Source: Corynebacterium spheniscorum (GTDB lineage: Bacteria > Actinomycetota > Actinomycetes > Mycobacteriales > Mycobacteriaceae). Taken from it: 64,000 nt of DNA. This document shows, one piece after another, positions 47,975 to 57,326 of this stretch. Numbering within the stretch: position 1 is the first letter of the stretch; every line of letters begins with the position of its first letter. Location of the stretch: the NCBI RefSeq assembly GCF_900113445.1, contig NZ_FOPJ01000003.1, positions 186,001 through 250,000 on the forward strand. The letters run 5' to 3'. The translations under genes were made by a program, and so were the position numbers. Below the pieces are notes generated by a model that did no database searches, had not been told where the DNA came from, and worked only from the letters and a program-made list of their open reading frames with translations.

Positions 47975-48273
47975 TCTCTAATCCTTATAACGCACACCCT
48001 ATCCTGAAAGTTCCCTCCAGGCACGCACAAGCACACACTTTTTTCTTTGAGGAAGCAGCAGCTCAGCTGCATCATCCTCACCCATCAGCACCACCACACG
48101 CGAATCCATTTCGCCACGTCATCCACTACGTCACCCACCTAGGCGGCAAGCGCCACCACACCATCACCTTCAACACCGCGCCACCACTGCGCCTCAAGCG
48201 ACCTAAAACCCCACCTTTCTGCCTGTTCAGGGAAGGATTCGACTACCCCCGTAAGTGGATAGTCCCTACAACT
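47975..48273. other. Intergenic region between the DUF3040 and HEPN genes
   Basis: About 300 bases without a supported gene. A plus-strand open frame at 47917-48321 is rich in His and Pro and overlaps both neighbours, so I do not call it. The region must hold the DUF3040 promoter (minus strand). A T-rich tract lies near 48040. No inverted repeat or known site was recognised. Confidence 0.5.
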
Positions 48274-48705
48274 TTAGGCTGCATCGAGGTTCCAACCCAG
48301 GGAACCTTCCACGGCGACTAAGAAGTCAGCAACCTTCCCTATCAACTCATCAACCACCACCTCAGATACATCCCACTGCGCACCAGAGAGCAGCCGGCTC
48401 CGCAGCCGCGAGTAAGCCGAAAACTCAGCAGCTTGAGCCTCACCAGCTTCATCAACGAGCTTGAGTTGCTCCCAGGCCCCACTCGGTAGCCCGCGGCGAC
48501 GACGCGCTAGCGGCGAATCCGCAATCCGTGCGCCAGCTAAACGCAGTGCAGCTTGGTACGCTGCATCCAAGGCCTCAATCAGTTGGCTCTTATCGCGATA
48601 AACCTCAGCCTGGGACAACAGCACCCGGGCCTTGGCGAGGAAATCATCGCGGCGGTGGGCTGCCTGGGAGTCAAAGCGAGTAGTTGCGGAAATAATCTGG
48701 CCCAT
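48274..48705 (-). CDS. SAV_6107-type HEPN domain protein
   Basis: A 143-residue all-helical protein. The pattern RRDDFLAKARVLLSQAEVYRDKSQLIEALDAAYQAALRLAGARI matches the actinobacterial SAV_6107 HEPN family. HEPN proteins are often ribonucleases or nucleotide-binding partners in toxin systems; here I do not see the catalytic R-x4-6-H motif. It lies between DUF3040 and a GNAT gene on the opposite strand, and no MNT-type nucleotidyltransferase partner is next to it, so a toxin-antitoxin pair is not supported. A homologue in this location appears to be a conserved part of the corynebacterial mraZ neighbourhood. Confidence 0.75.
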   Translation of the reverse strand: MGQIISATTRFDSQAAHRRDDFLAKARVLLSQAEVYRDKSQLIEALDAAYQAALRLAGARIADSPLARRRRGLPSGAWEQLKLVDEAGEAQAAEFSAYSRLRSRLLSGAQWDVSEVVVDELIGKVADFLVAVEGSLGWNLDAA

Positions 48706-48906
48706 GGTGACTGTCTCCTTTCTCCGTGAGATCGACTGATAGGAAAATCAATCGCTGTTCTGCGTTGTTCTTGACTCTTAATCTAAGAAGCAGCCGGTAC
48801 ACACCCCATCCAAAATTAGAACACACAATCGACACACCTAGGATTGACGCAGCTCACACGCCCTAAACCTAGAAATTCCCCACATCATCACCAAGATCGT
48901 GGTTCG

Positions 48907-49473
48907 ATGGAATCCGTGAAAATCACCATCCGCCGTCTCAGCGCCCCAGAGTTCTCCATGCTCTGCCCGCACTTAGTAGATATCTACGAAAGAGCCATGG
49001 GCTATAGCCAAGAAGACACCACCCGAAGAATCAGTACCTGGCGCTCAGACTCCCGCCACCGCGGTTTTAATGCCGTCATCGCACTATCCGGCGATATCAT
49101 CCTTGGCGTTGCCTATGGCCACCTCGGGGAACCTAGCCGCTGGTGGCACCGCGAAGTCGCAACCGGCTTGCGCTCCTCCGGTAAAAAAGCAGAAAACTAT
49201 GAGGCCATCCTCCGCGACTATTTCGAGATCTCCGAGGTGCACGTCGAACCCGCCGCCCAAGGTCGCGGCATCGGCCGAGCCTTAATTACCGATCTGCTCT
49301 ACTTAGCCCCCGCAAGCTACGCCCTGCTCTCCACCCCGGAAGTCGAAGCCGAAGATAACCTCGCCTTCGGCCTTTATCGCTCCCTCGGGTTCAGTGATGT
49401 CCTAAGAAACTACTGCTTCTACGGGGATTTACGGCCCTTCGCGATCCTCGGCCGCCCACTCCCGCTCTCATAA
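48907..49473 (+). CDS. GNAT family N-acetyltransferase
   Basis: An acetyl-CoA-dependent acetyltransferase of 188 residues from the ATG at 48907 (MESVKITIRRL). The acetyl-CoA binding motif A is visible: ISEVHVEPAAQGRGIGRALITDLL (Q/RxxGxG/A). The N-terminal part has few conserved residues, so the acceptor is not known. In mycobacteria a GNAT gene (Rv2170) occurs in the same order next to the idsA2-mptA block. The frame starts earlier at 48844 but that part is not conserved in character. It is divergent from the HEPN gene. Confidence 0.85.
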   Translation: MESVKITIRRLSAPEFSMLCPHLVDIYERAMGYSQEDTTRRISTWRSDSRHRGFNAVIALSGDIILGVAYGHLGEPSRWWHREVATGLRSSGKKAENYEAILRDYFEISEVHVEPAAQGRGIGRALITDLLYLAPASYALLSTPEVEAEDNLAFGLYRSLGFSDVLRNYCFYGDLRPFAILGRPLPLS

Positions 49474-49639
49474 GCACCGCACCACACCGGAGCCACACTT
49501 GCCCTGAAGCAGTCGCGCGGTAGTCTGTGAGAAGCTTATTGATTGCCTGCTGGGGCGCAGTATCTTCAGCGCTTTTTTAGCGCACTACCCTGCCCCGCAC
49601 ATCTGCCCAAAAGATTTCGACCCCCAACGTTGGCCCACA

Positions 49640-50761
49640 ATGAGGATGGACACTCCCGTGAGCGCTTCCCGCACTGCCCACACCACACCTGATATCCACC
49701 AGATCCCGGATGCTGTGCGCGGTGTTCTCAGCGATTTCCTCGAAGGCCGCCGCAGCAAGGTCGCCAAAATTGGCGAACCAGTCACCCGCGCGGTCAGCTA
49801 CCTAGAAGACTTCGTCCTCGGCGGTGGCAAACGCATCCGCCCGCTTTATGCCTGGGCAGGTTTCGTAGGCGCCGGCGGGCTCGAAGGCCCCGAAGATCCC
49901 CAAGCGGTGCTGCGCGCCGTCAGCTCCCTGGAATTCATCCAGGCCTGCGCGCTCATCCACGATGACATCATTGATTCTTCGGCCACTCGCCGCGGCAATC
50001 CCACCTTGCACCGCGCCGTCGCCAGCGCGCATCAGGAACAAAACTTCGCCGGATTAGCTGATCATTTCGGCATGTCAGTAGCCATCTTGGTAGGCGATAT
50101 GGCCTTGGTGTGGGCCGAGGACATGCTCCGTAATTCCGGGGTGTCCGCAGATGCTCTCGCCCGCCTCAACCGCCCCTGGGCTGGTATGCGCACCGAAGTT
50201 ATTGGCGGCCAGATCCTCGATATTTCCCTTGAGGCCAGCGGCGATGAGTCCGTGCAGCTAGCCAATAATGTCAACCGCTTCAAAACTGCCGCCTACACCA
50301 TCGAGCGCCCCCTGCACCTGGGCGCTGCCATCGCGGGCGCATCCCCTGAGGTCATCCGCGCTTTCCGTGGCTATGGCCGCGATATCGGTATCGCCTACCA
50401 GCTGCGCGATGATCTCCTCGGCGTCTTCGGCGACCCCGCCATCACCGGCAAACCCGCAGGTGATGATCTCCGCGAAGGCAAGCGCACCGTGTTGCTAGCG
50501 CTAGCTTTGGAGCGCGCCGACGCCCACGATCCCCAAGCTGCCGCCGCTTTGCGTGCCGGGGTCGGCCACACCCAGGATCCCGCCGAACTCGCCCGCCTCG
50601 CGCAGATCATCCGCGACACCGGCGCGCCCGATGAGGTCGAAGCCCGCATCACTGAGCTCACGACCTCCGGGCTCGCGCAATTGGAAACCGCCGAGCTCTC
50701 CCCCACGGTCACCTCGGTGCTTAAAGACCTAGCCATCCGCTCGACTGAACGGCGTTCCTAA
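49640..50761 (+). CDS. idsA: Polyprenyl (geranylgeranyl-type) diphosphate synthase
   Basis: Condenses isopentenyl diphosphate onto allylic primers. The 373 residues have the first aspartate-rich motif DDIID (108-112, in ALIHDDIIDSSATRRG) and the second in QLRDDLLGVFGD. The GGGKRIRP motif is at 61-68. C. glutamicum IdsA makes geranylgeranyl diphosphate for carotenoid and polyprenol synthesis. It is followed by mptA after two bases, matching the Rv2173-Rv2174 order. The start is uncertain: ATG at 49640, ATG at 49646 or GTG at 49658. In C. glutamicum, metF lies divergently upstream; here it is absent (see findings). Confidence 0.92.
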   Translation: MRMDTPVSASRTAHTTPDIHQIPDAVRGVLSDFLEGRRSKVAKIGEPVTRAVSYLEDFVLGGGKRIRPLYAWAGFVGAGGLEGPEDPQAVLRAVSSLEFIQACALIHDDIIDSSATRRGNPTLHRAVASAHQEQNFAGLADHFGMSVAILVGDMALVWAEDMLRNSGVSADALARLNRPWAGMRTEVIGGQILDISLEASGDESVQLANNVNRFKTAAYTIERPLHLGAAIAGASPEVIRAFRGYGRDIGIAYQLRDDLLGVFGDPAITGKPAGDDLREGKRTVLLALALERADAHDPQAAAALRAGVGHTQDPAELARLAQIIRDTGAPDEVEARITELTTSGLAQLETAELSPTVTSVLKDLAIRSTERRS

Positions 50762-50763
50762 AC

Positions 50764-52302
50764 GTGAAGCTTCGTTCTTTTTTTGATTGCTTCCCGAGAT
50801 CGGGTGTCTTGGGTTTCCTCGCAACTTTCATCTTGGCACTCGGCAGCTTTGGCGGCGGCGCCATCCGATATAGGGGAGGAGTCCTCGACAGCCTCGGACT
50901 TGAATTCCTCTCCTATGGTCACGGAGCCGCCTTCTCCAATGTCAGCGTCTGGCTCGGTATTCTCCTGCTCTGCATCGCCTGGGTTGTGCTAGCCCACCGC
51001 AAGGTCTTCTCGGATTCCCCAGCATCCTTGAGCGACCTACAGCACACACTGGGGCTATGGATCATCCCCCTGGTTGCTGCGGCACCGGTGCTATCTCGGG
51101 ATGTGTATTCCTACTTAATGCAAGGTGCGATGCTGCGCGATGGCTTCGACCCTTATCGCGAAGGCGCAGCCGTCAACCCTGGGCCTTTCCTGCTGGAGGT
51201 GTCCCACGATTGGCGCAACACCACCACCCCCTATGGCCCACTGCATTTAGGCATCGGCGATCTCATCACCCGCCTGGTTGGCGATAATGTCACCCTCGGG
51301 GTGTTTTGCTACAAAATTTTAAGCATCCTCGGATTCGCCGCGATCGCCTGGGCAATCCCCCGCATCGCCCAAGAACTGGACGCTAATCCGCAGATCGCCC
51401 TGTGGCTAGGTGTCATGAACCCAGTGATGATCCTGCACATGATCGCCGGCATGCATAACGAATCCATCATGGTGGGCTTAGTGTCCGTGGGAATCCTGCT
51501 CACCTTGCGCCGCCACTTCTTCGCCGGCGTAGCGCTGGTGGCCATCGCCGTGTCTCTTAAAGCCACCGCAGCTATTGCTCTGCCCTTTATGGTCTGGATG
51601 GCGGTGTGGTTTTCCACTAAGAAGATCCACTCCCGAGTGGCACGTTTCTTCGCCTACGGCATAACCGGGGCCATAGAGACCTTCGCCATCTTGGTGGCGA
51701 TCACCCGTATCTCCGGGAGTAACTGGGGTTGGGTGGCAGAGATCTCCGGCAACTCTAAGGTCATTAATCCTTTGGCTTTACCCACGCTGCTTGCCGGCGC
51801 GGTGGCTCCCCTTGGCAAACTCTTTGATGAAGATTTCGCCTATAACGCACCCCTGGCGCTATTCCGCACCGCCGGTTCCATTCTCATGTTGCTGGGGCTT
51901 ATCGCAGCCTGGTGGTTTTTCCGGGGTAGCAAAGATAATTGGCGGGTCCCTGCTATCACCGGAATCGTGGTGGCCTATACGGTGGCCTTCACCTTAAATT
52001 CGGTGACCTTGCCCTGGTATTACGCCAGCATCATTTCCCTGGTGGGCTGCATTACTTGGCAACGCAGCTGGATTCTCCCACTGGTCAGCTGGCTAAGTCT
52101 AGTTCTAGCTTTTGCTTTCACCGGCTCCGGCAACCACCAGCTCTATAACCTGCTGTGGATGATCTGTGCGATGGCCGGAGCCTGGGTGTGCATGGACTAT
52201 GCGCTTAGAAGGCCATTGCCTGCGCGCGACGCATCACTTCCCGAGCCAGATGCCCATGCAGTGCATCAATCGGACGTCCCGGCAGAGAATCATCTTCGCT
52301 AA
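50764..52302 (+). CDS. mptA: Alpha-1,6-mannopyranosyltransferase MptA
   Basis: A GT-C type glycosyltransferase that elongates the mannan core of lipomannan and lipoarabinomannan, using polyprenyl-phosphate mannose at the outer face of the membrane. The 512 residues have about 12 membrane helices; the GT-C signature aspartate lies in VLSRDVYSYLMQG after the second helix. The GTG start is two bases after the idsA stop, so both form an operon. The last 33 residues (about 52205-52302) are encoded opposite to the end of the Rv2175c-like gene, a 98-base convergent overlap. Confidence 0.92.
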   Translation: MKLRSFFDCFPRSGVLGFLATFILALGSFGGGAIRYRGGVLDSLGLEFLSYGHGAAFSNVSVWLGILLLCIAWVVLAHRKVFSDSPASLSDLQHTLGLWIIPLVAAAPVLSRDVYSYLMQGAMLRDGFDPYREGAAVNPGPFLLEVSHDWRNTTTPYGPLHLGIGDLITRLVGDNVTLGVFCYKILSILGFAAIAWAIPRIAQELDANPQIALWLGVMNPVMILHMIAGMHNESIMVGLVSVGILLTLRRHFFAGVALVAIAVSLKATAAIALPFMVWMAVWFSTKKIHSRVARFFAYGITGAIETFAILVAITRISGSNWGWVAEISGNSKVINPLALPTLLAGAVAPLGKLFDEDFAYNAPLALFRTAGSILMLLGLIAAWWFFRGSKDNWRVPAITGIVVAYTVAFTLNSVTLPWYYASIISLVGCITWQRSWILPLVSWLSLVLAFAFTGSGNHQLYNLLWMICAMAGAWVCMDYALRRPLPARDASLPEPDAHAVHQSDVPAENHLR

Positions 52303-52576
52303 AGAGATAGCGGAAAATCGCCTCATCGCTATAACCACCATCGCTTAACACAGTGATGCAGCCGGGTACGAAGCGGCTAATGCGAGCTTTATCCTCGTCG
52401 AAGAAACGCGCGGGCACCATGCGCTTACCATCGCGCTTGAGCGCAATGATCTTGCGCTCATTGAGCAGATCATGCACGCGGGTGATCACCACGCCCAGCA
52501 GATCGGCAACCTCAGGCAAGCTCAATAAGGGTTCGTTGGGATCGGGTAAGACGCTGTCATTCGGAATGCTACTCAC
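52205..52576 (-). CDS. Rv2175c-like DNA-binding protein
   Basis: A 123-residue protein with an N-terminal winged or helix-turn-helix region (LLSLPEVADLLGVVITRVHDLLNERKIIALKRDG) and a C-terminal helical domain (FVPGCITVLSDGGYSDEAIFRYLFSEDDSLPG). In mycobacteria Rv2175c is a DNA-binding substrate of the kinase PknL and lies beside it, as here. The gene is divergent from pknL, whose start is 72 bases away, and convergent with mptA, with its last 98 bases overlapping the mptA end. A TP motif for phosphorylation is not clear in this copy. Confidence 0.88.
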   Translation of the reverse strand: MSSIPNDSVLPDPNEPLLSLPEVADLLGVVITRVHDLLNERKIIALKRDGKRMVPARFFDEDKARISRFVPGCITVLSDGGYSDEAIFRYLFSEDDSLPGRPIDALHGHLAREVMRRAQAMAF

Positions 52577-52610
52577 GAGTGCCTAATCTACCCTGTGCGC
52601 ACTCCCCTGC

Positions 52611-52647
52611 TGGCAACTCAGTGGGTCTATCCGCCATACTTGTTCGC
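52611..52647 (+). promoter_or_regulatory. Likely leaderless promoter of pknL
   Basis: A -10-like CATACT (52635-52640) lies seven bases before the A of the pknL ATG, and TGGCAA (52611-52616) could be a -35 at 18 bases. No ribosome binding site precedes the ATG. This spacing is typical for a leaderless transcript starting on the ATG. Confidence 0.45.
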
Positions 52648-54966
52648 ATGGCTGAATTGAAGGTGGGAGATGTCCTCGAAGGCAGGTACCGGATTGATCA
52701 TCCGATTGCCCGCGGCGGCATGTCCACCGTCTACCGTTGCGTCGACCTTCGCTTAGGGCGAGCTGTTGCCGCAAAAGTAATGGATGACCAGCACCGCGAT
52801 GATCCGGTGTTCCGGCAACGCTTCCGGCGCGAAGCTCGCGCCATGGCGCAACTAAGTCACCCCAACTTGGTGAATGTGTATGACTTCAACTCCGAAGGCG
52901 AACACATCTTCCTCGTGATGGAACTCATCACCGGCGGCACCTTGCGCGAATTACTTGCCGAACGCGGCCCCATGCCCCCGCATGCCGCCACCGCAGTGAT
53001 GCGTGCGGTACTCACGGGCCTTTCCGTGGTCCACCAAGAAGGCCTCGTCCACCGCGATATAAAGCCGGACAATGTTCTGATCAACGGCAATCACCAAGTA
53101 AAGCTCGCGGACTTCGGGTTGGTGCGTGCCACCGATGGTGCCACCGCAACCACCTCGCAGATTGTTGGCACCGTTGCTTATCTCTCCCCGGAACAAGTCG
53201 ATGGTTCCACCATCACCCCGGCTTCCGATGTGTACTCCACCGGCATCGTCTTATATGAGCTACTCACCGGGGAAACCCCCTTTGAAGGTGAAACCCCGCT
53301 CCAGCGCGCCTATGACCGCCTAGAACGTACGGTGCCGGCACCAAGTAGCCGCATCGAAGGCGTTCCCCCACTTTTTGATGCGCTCGTAGCTTCGGCAACC
53401 GCCCTCAACCCAGCGGACCGCTTCAAAGATGCCGGCGAGTTCCTCGTCGCGCTTGATGACATTGCCGAAGAATTAGCGCTGCCCAGCTTCCGCGTGCCGG
53501 TGCCAAAAAATTCAGCCGCGCACCGTGCCGCAGCGGTACCTACCTCCACAACGGATGTGTTACCGCCGGTATCCAGCATGGATGCCACCAATGTGCTGCC
53601 GATGATTCCCAACGAGGATTCCCCGCAGGATGCCTCGGAAACCGCAGTGCTCTCCCCTTATGTGGATCCACAAGCACCGCAGGAAACCTCGCAGTTAGAA
53701 GCAGCGCAGCTTCCCCCGGAACAACCAGCCCCCATCCCACAGGCTGTGCCGGTTCCCCCGGCAGCTCCGGCACCCCAAATGCCGGTGACGATTCCACCTA
53801 GACGCCCGGTGTCGAATCGCTCCAAACTGAAAGCCGCGGCCTGGCTTATCTTCATCACCCTCATTGTTGGTGCGGTAGCTGTCGGCGGCTGGTGGTTTGG
53901 TTCCGGACGCTACGGGGAAATCCCGCAGGTATATGGTCTTTCTCAAACCGAGGCGGTCGCCGTAGTAGAGGAGGCCGGTTTCGACCCCTCAACCCGCTTC
54001 GTTTTTAACGATGACGTTCCCCGCGACCACATCGTCGGTAGCGAACCGCACGAGGGAGAACGTCAAGTCCGTGGTCAAACCGTCACCATCTTAGTTTCCC
54101 AAGGAAAACCCACGGTCCCAGCCTTCCCGGATGACCGCAGCGTGGAGACTTTCCGCAGTGAAGCCTCCAAGCGCACCTTAACCATCACCTTCGGCGATGG
54201 TGTCTTTTCTGATGACATCCCCGAAGGCAAGATCGTGGAGTCTCACCCCGCCCCGGGGGAAACGGTGCCGGTTAATAGCGCCATCAAAATTGAAACCTCC
54301 CGCGGCCCCGCCCCGGTGAATGTTCCTGATGTGCGCGGAATGGAAGCAGACAAAGCCCGCGAACTGATTGAAAGCACCGGGCTCAAAGTCGGCGACACCA
54401 CCCATGACTTCTACCACGACGTAGAAAATGGCAAGGTCAACGCCACCATCCCTAGTGCTGGAACTGAGCTAGCTAAGGGCAGCGAGGTGACCCTGCAGGT
54501 TTCTACCGCGTTGAAGGTCCCCGAAGTAGCCGGCCAAACCGTAAAGGATGCGATCAAGACCCTCAATGATGCTGGTCTTACAGTTAATGACCATGTGCGA
54601 GAAGAAGGAACGACCTCCGATCGTGCTGACCGCGTTCTCAATGTTGATCCCGGTGCCGGTGCGCTAGTGGATCCCGCTCACCCAACAGTCACACTGGTAC
54701 TGCCGGAAAAGGTTTTCGTCCCCGGGGTAATGACGAAGACCGTCAAGGAAGCAGCTGATGTCTTATCTAAAGTCGGATTAGGGGTCACCGCTGAAGGCAA
54801 CGCGAATGCGCGAGTATTCCTACAGGATCCCAGCCCTGGCACGAGCGTGGCCCCTGGTACCACGGTAACGCTTAAGGGTATTGGCCCCGGTTGGAACCGC
54901 GAGGATGATAACCACTATCGCCGTAAGCCCCAGGACAATGGCGTCCGCCACCACGGTCGCCGCTAA
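52648..54966 (+). CDS. pknL: PASTA-domain Ser/Thr protein kinase PknL
   Basis: A membrane-spanning eukaryotic-type kinase of 772 residues. Kinase domain: glycine loop ARGGMSTVY, Lys43, HRDIKPDN (Asp137, Asn142) and DFG (155-157). A proline-rich juxtamembrane linker (about 280-394) is followed by one helix (AAWLIFITLIVGAVAVGGWWF, 395-417) and five PASTA-like repeats (from about 425), which in related kinases bind lipid II or muropeptides outside the cell. It has the Rv2175c-like gene as a divergent neighbour. The ATG at 52648 gives the usual MAELKVGDVLEGRYRID; the longer frame to 52579 is not family-like. Confidence 0.95.
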   Translation: MAELKVGDVLEGRYRIDHPIARGGMSTVYRCVDLRLGRAVAAKVMDDQHRDDPVFRQRFRREARAMAQLSHPNLVNVYDFNSEGEHIFLVMELITGGTLRELLAERGPMPPHAATAVMRAVLTGLSVVHQEGLVHRDIKPDNVLINGNHQVKLADFGLVRATDGATATTSQIVGTVAYLSPEQVDGSTITPASDVYSTGIVLYELLTGETPFEGETPLQRAYDRLERTVPAPSSRIEGVPPLFDALVASATALNPADRFKDAGEFLVALDDIAEELALPSFRVPVPKNSAAHRAAAVPTSTTDVLPPVSSMDATNVLPMIPNEDSPQDASETAVLSPYVDPQAPQETSQLEAAQLPPEQPAPIPQAVPVPPAAPAPQMPVTIPPRRPVSNRSKLKAAAWLIFITLIVGAVAVGGWWFGSGRYGEIPQVYGLSQTEAVAVVEEAGFDPSTRFVFNDDVPRDHIVGSEPHEGERQVRGQTVTILVSQGKPTVPAFPDDRSVETFRSEASKRTLTITFGDGVFSDDIPEGKIVESHPAPGETVPVNSAIKIETSRGPAPVNVPDVRGMEADKARELIESTGLKVGDTTHDFYHDVENGKVNATIPSAGTELAKGSEVTLQVSTALKVPEVAGQTVKDAIKTLNDAGLTVNDHVREEGTTSDRADRVLNVDPGAGALVDPAHPTVTLVLPEKVFVPGVMTKTVKEAADVLSKVGLGVTAEGNANARVFLQDPSPGTSVAPGTTVTLKGIGPGWNREDDNHYRRKPQDNGVRHHGRR

Positions 54967-54974
54967 GCACACAG

Positions 54975-55019
54975 AAACGCTCTTCCACACCTTCACATCC
55001 CAGGTGCGGAAGAGCGTTT
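54975..55019. terminator. Bidirectional terminator between pknL and aroG
   Basis: AAACGCTCTTCC (54975-54986) and GGAAGAGCGTTT (55008-55019) form a perfect 12-pair stem, with CACCT/AGGTG continuing inside the loop. It sits 8 bases after pknL and 12 bases after the aroG stop, with A and T ends on both sides, so it can serve both converging genes. Confidence 0.85.
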
Positions 55020-55031
55020 ATTGTCGTTGAT

Positions 55032-56645
<1,614 letters not shown>

Positions 56646-56701
56646 CCCGAGGACTCCCGAGAGTTCCCGAGCACCCTCGAGGATCTCCGAGCGCACTCGA
56701 G
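56646..56701. repeat. Six-copy 10-bp-period YYCGAG array
   Basis: CCCGAG, CCCGAG, CCCGAG, CTCGAG, TCCGAG and CTCGAG start at 56646, 56656, 56666, 56676, 56686 and 56696, with four unrelated bases between units. All six units share CGAG and the period is exactly 10 bp, one helical turn, so the boxes face the same side of the DNA. The spacing is not a multiple of three, so it is not a coding repeat. It lies 25 bases downstream of the RNase AS stop and 226-281 bases upstream of aroG. No known regulator was recognised. Confidence 0.75.
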
Positions 56702-56725
56702 CAAAACCTACAAACCCACACTCCC

Positions 56726-57238
56726 CTAGTCCAGTACCTTATTGGACTTATCCAGGGGCAAATGTTGGGCAATTACTTTGAATTTCGCGACATTATGCCG
56801 CGCATCGGTAATAGCCTCATGGCTACCTTTGGGGGTACGCGGCAAGGGTGGGCGACCAGCCATCTCCCAATACTGGCGAAGCTCACGGGTATAGCGCGGC
56901 AATTGGGTGGGAAGATCCTTCATGCTCCCAAAAAGCTGGGCTAAGACCACATGGTCATATGCCCCAACCCAGGCCCATAGTTCCGGTCGCCCAGCGCCAG
57001 CTGGGGTGAGGAATTCCAGCACCTCTTGGCGGATGCGCTCTTTGGAGCGCCACACATCGGTTCCGGGGCTGGGCAGTTGGTTGAGGACGTGTTCGCGGAC
57101 CCACGCGTTGGCCTTATGGGCATCAAAGTCGGTGGACACCGCATAGTATTCGCGGCCATCTTCCGCGACAATGCCGATAGACACCAGCTCGATGGTGGTG
57201 CCATCTTCGATGAACTCGGTGTCATAAAAGTAGCGCAC
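56726..57238 (-). CDS. 3'-5' exoribonuclease, RNase AS (Rv2179c family)
   Basis: A DEDDh-type 3'-5' exonuclease of 170 residues that prefers poly(A) ends. The acidic residues appear in YDTEFIEDG (first D and E) and in the C-terminal HEAITDARHNVAKF, which carries the family H and D residues. The central AYDHVVLAQLFGS holds the middle aspartate. The protein forms a dimer in mycobacteria. The GTG start at 57238 is followed upstream by a DtxR-like core at 57277-57287. The gene is in the order aroG-RNase AS-PlsC of mycobacteria, though it is separated from aroG by the repeat array. Confidence 0.93.
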   Translation of the reverse strand: MRYFYDTEFIEDGTTIELVSIGIVAEDGREYYAVSTDFDAHKANAWVREHVLNQLPSPGTDVWRSKERIRQEVLEFLTPAGAGRPELWAWVGAYDHVVLAQLFGSMKDLPTQLPRYTRELRQYWEMAGRPPLPRTPKGSHEAITDARHNVAKFKVIAQHLPLDKSNKVLD

Positions 57239-57276
57239 GGCTGCGTTGGTCTCTCTTTTAAAGGATTATTTTCTGA

Positions 57277-57287
57277 GTTAGCCTAAC
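57277..57287. promoter_or_regulatory. DtxR-like core site upstream of the RNase gene
   Basis: GTTAGCCTAAC is a near-perfect match to the 11-base core of the DtxR consensus (GTTAGSCTAAC), but the outer arms do not match. It lies 39-49 bases before the RNase AS start. It could place this gene under iron control. Confidence 0.35.
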
Positions 57288-57326
57288 GCACCGACACGCC
57301 TTTAAGCCTCATTGCCCCCAAGGCTC

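Noticed and set aside
47917..48321. Plus-strand frame of 134 codons between DUF3040 and HEPN genes
   Set aside because: It overlaps both neighbours and has a composition rich in His, Pro and Thr with no recognisable domain. No ribosome binding site precedes it.
48274..49473. HEPN and GNAT pair as a toxin-antitoxin system
   Set aside because: They are divergent rather than co-transcribed, the HEPN protein lacks a clear catalytic R-x4-6-H motif, and both occur in the conserved mraZ/idsA neighbourhood.
56646..56701. CRISPR interpretation of the CGAG array
   Set aside because: Units are 6 bases with 4-base gaps, far too short for repeats and spacers, and no cas genes are nearby.
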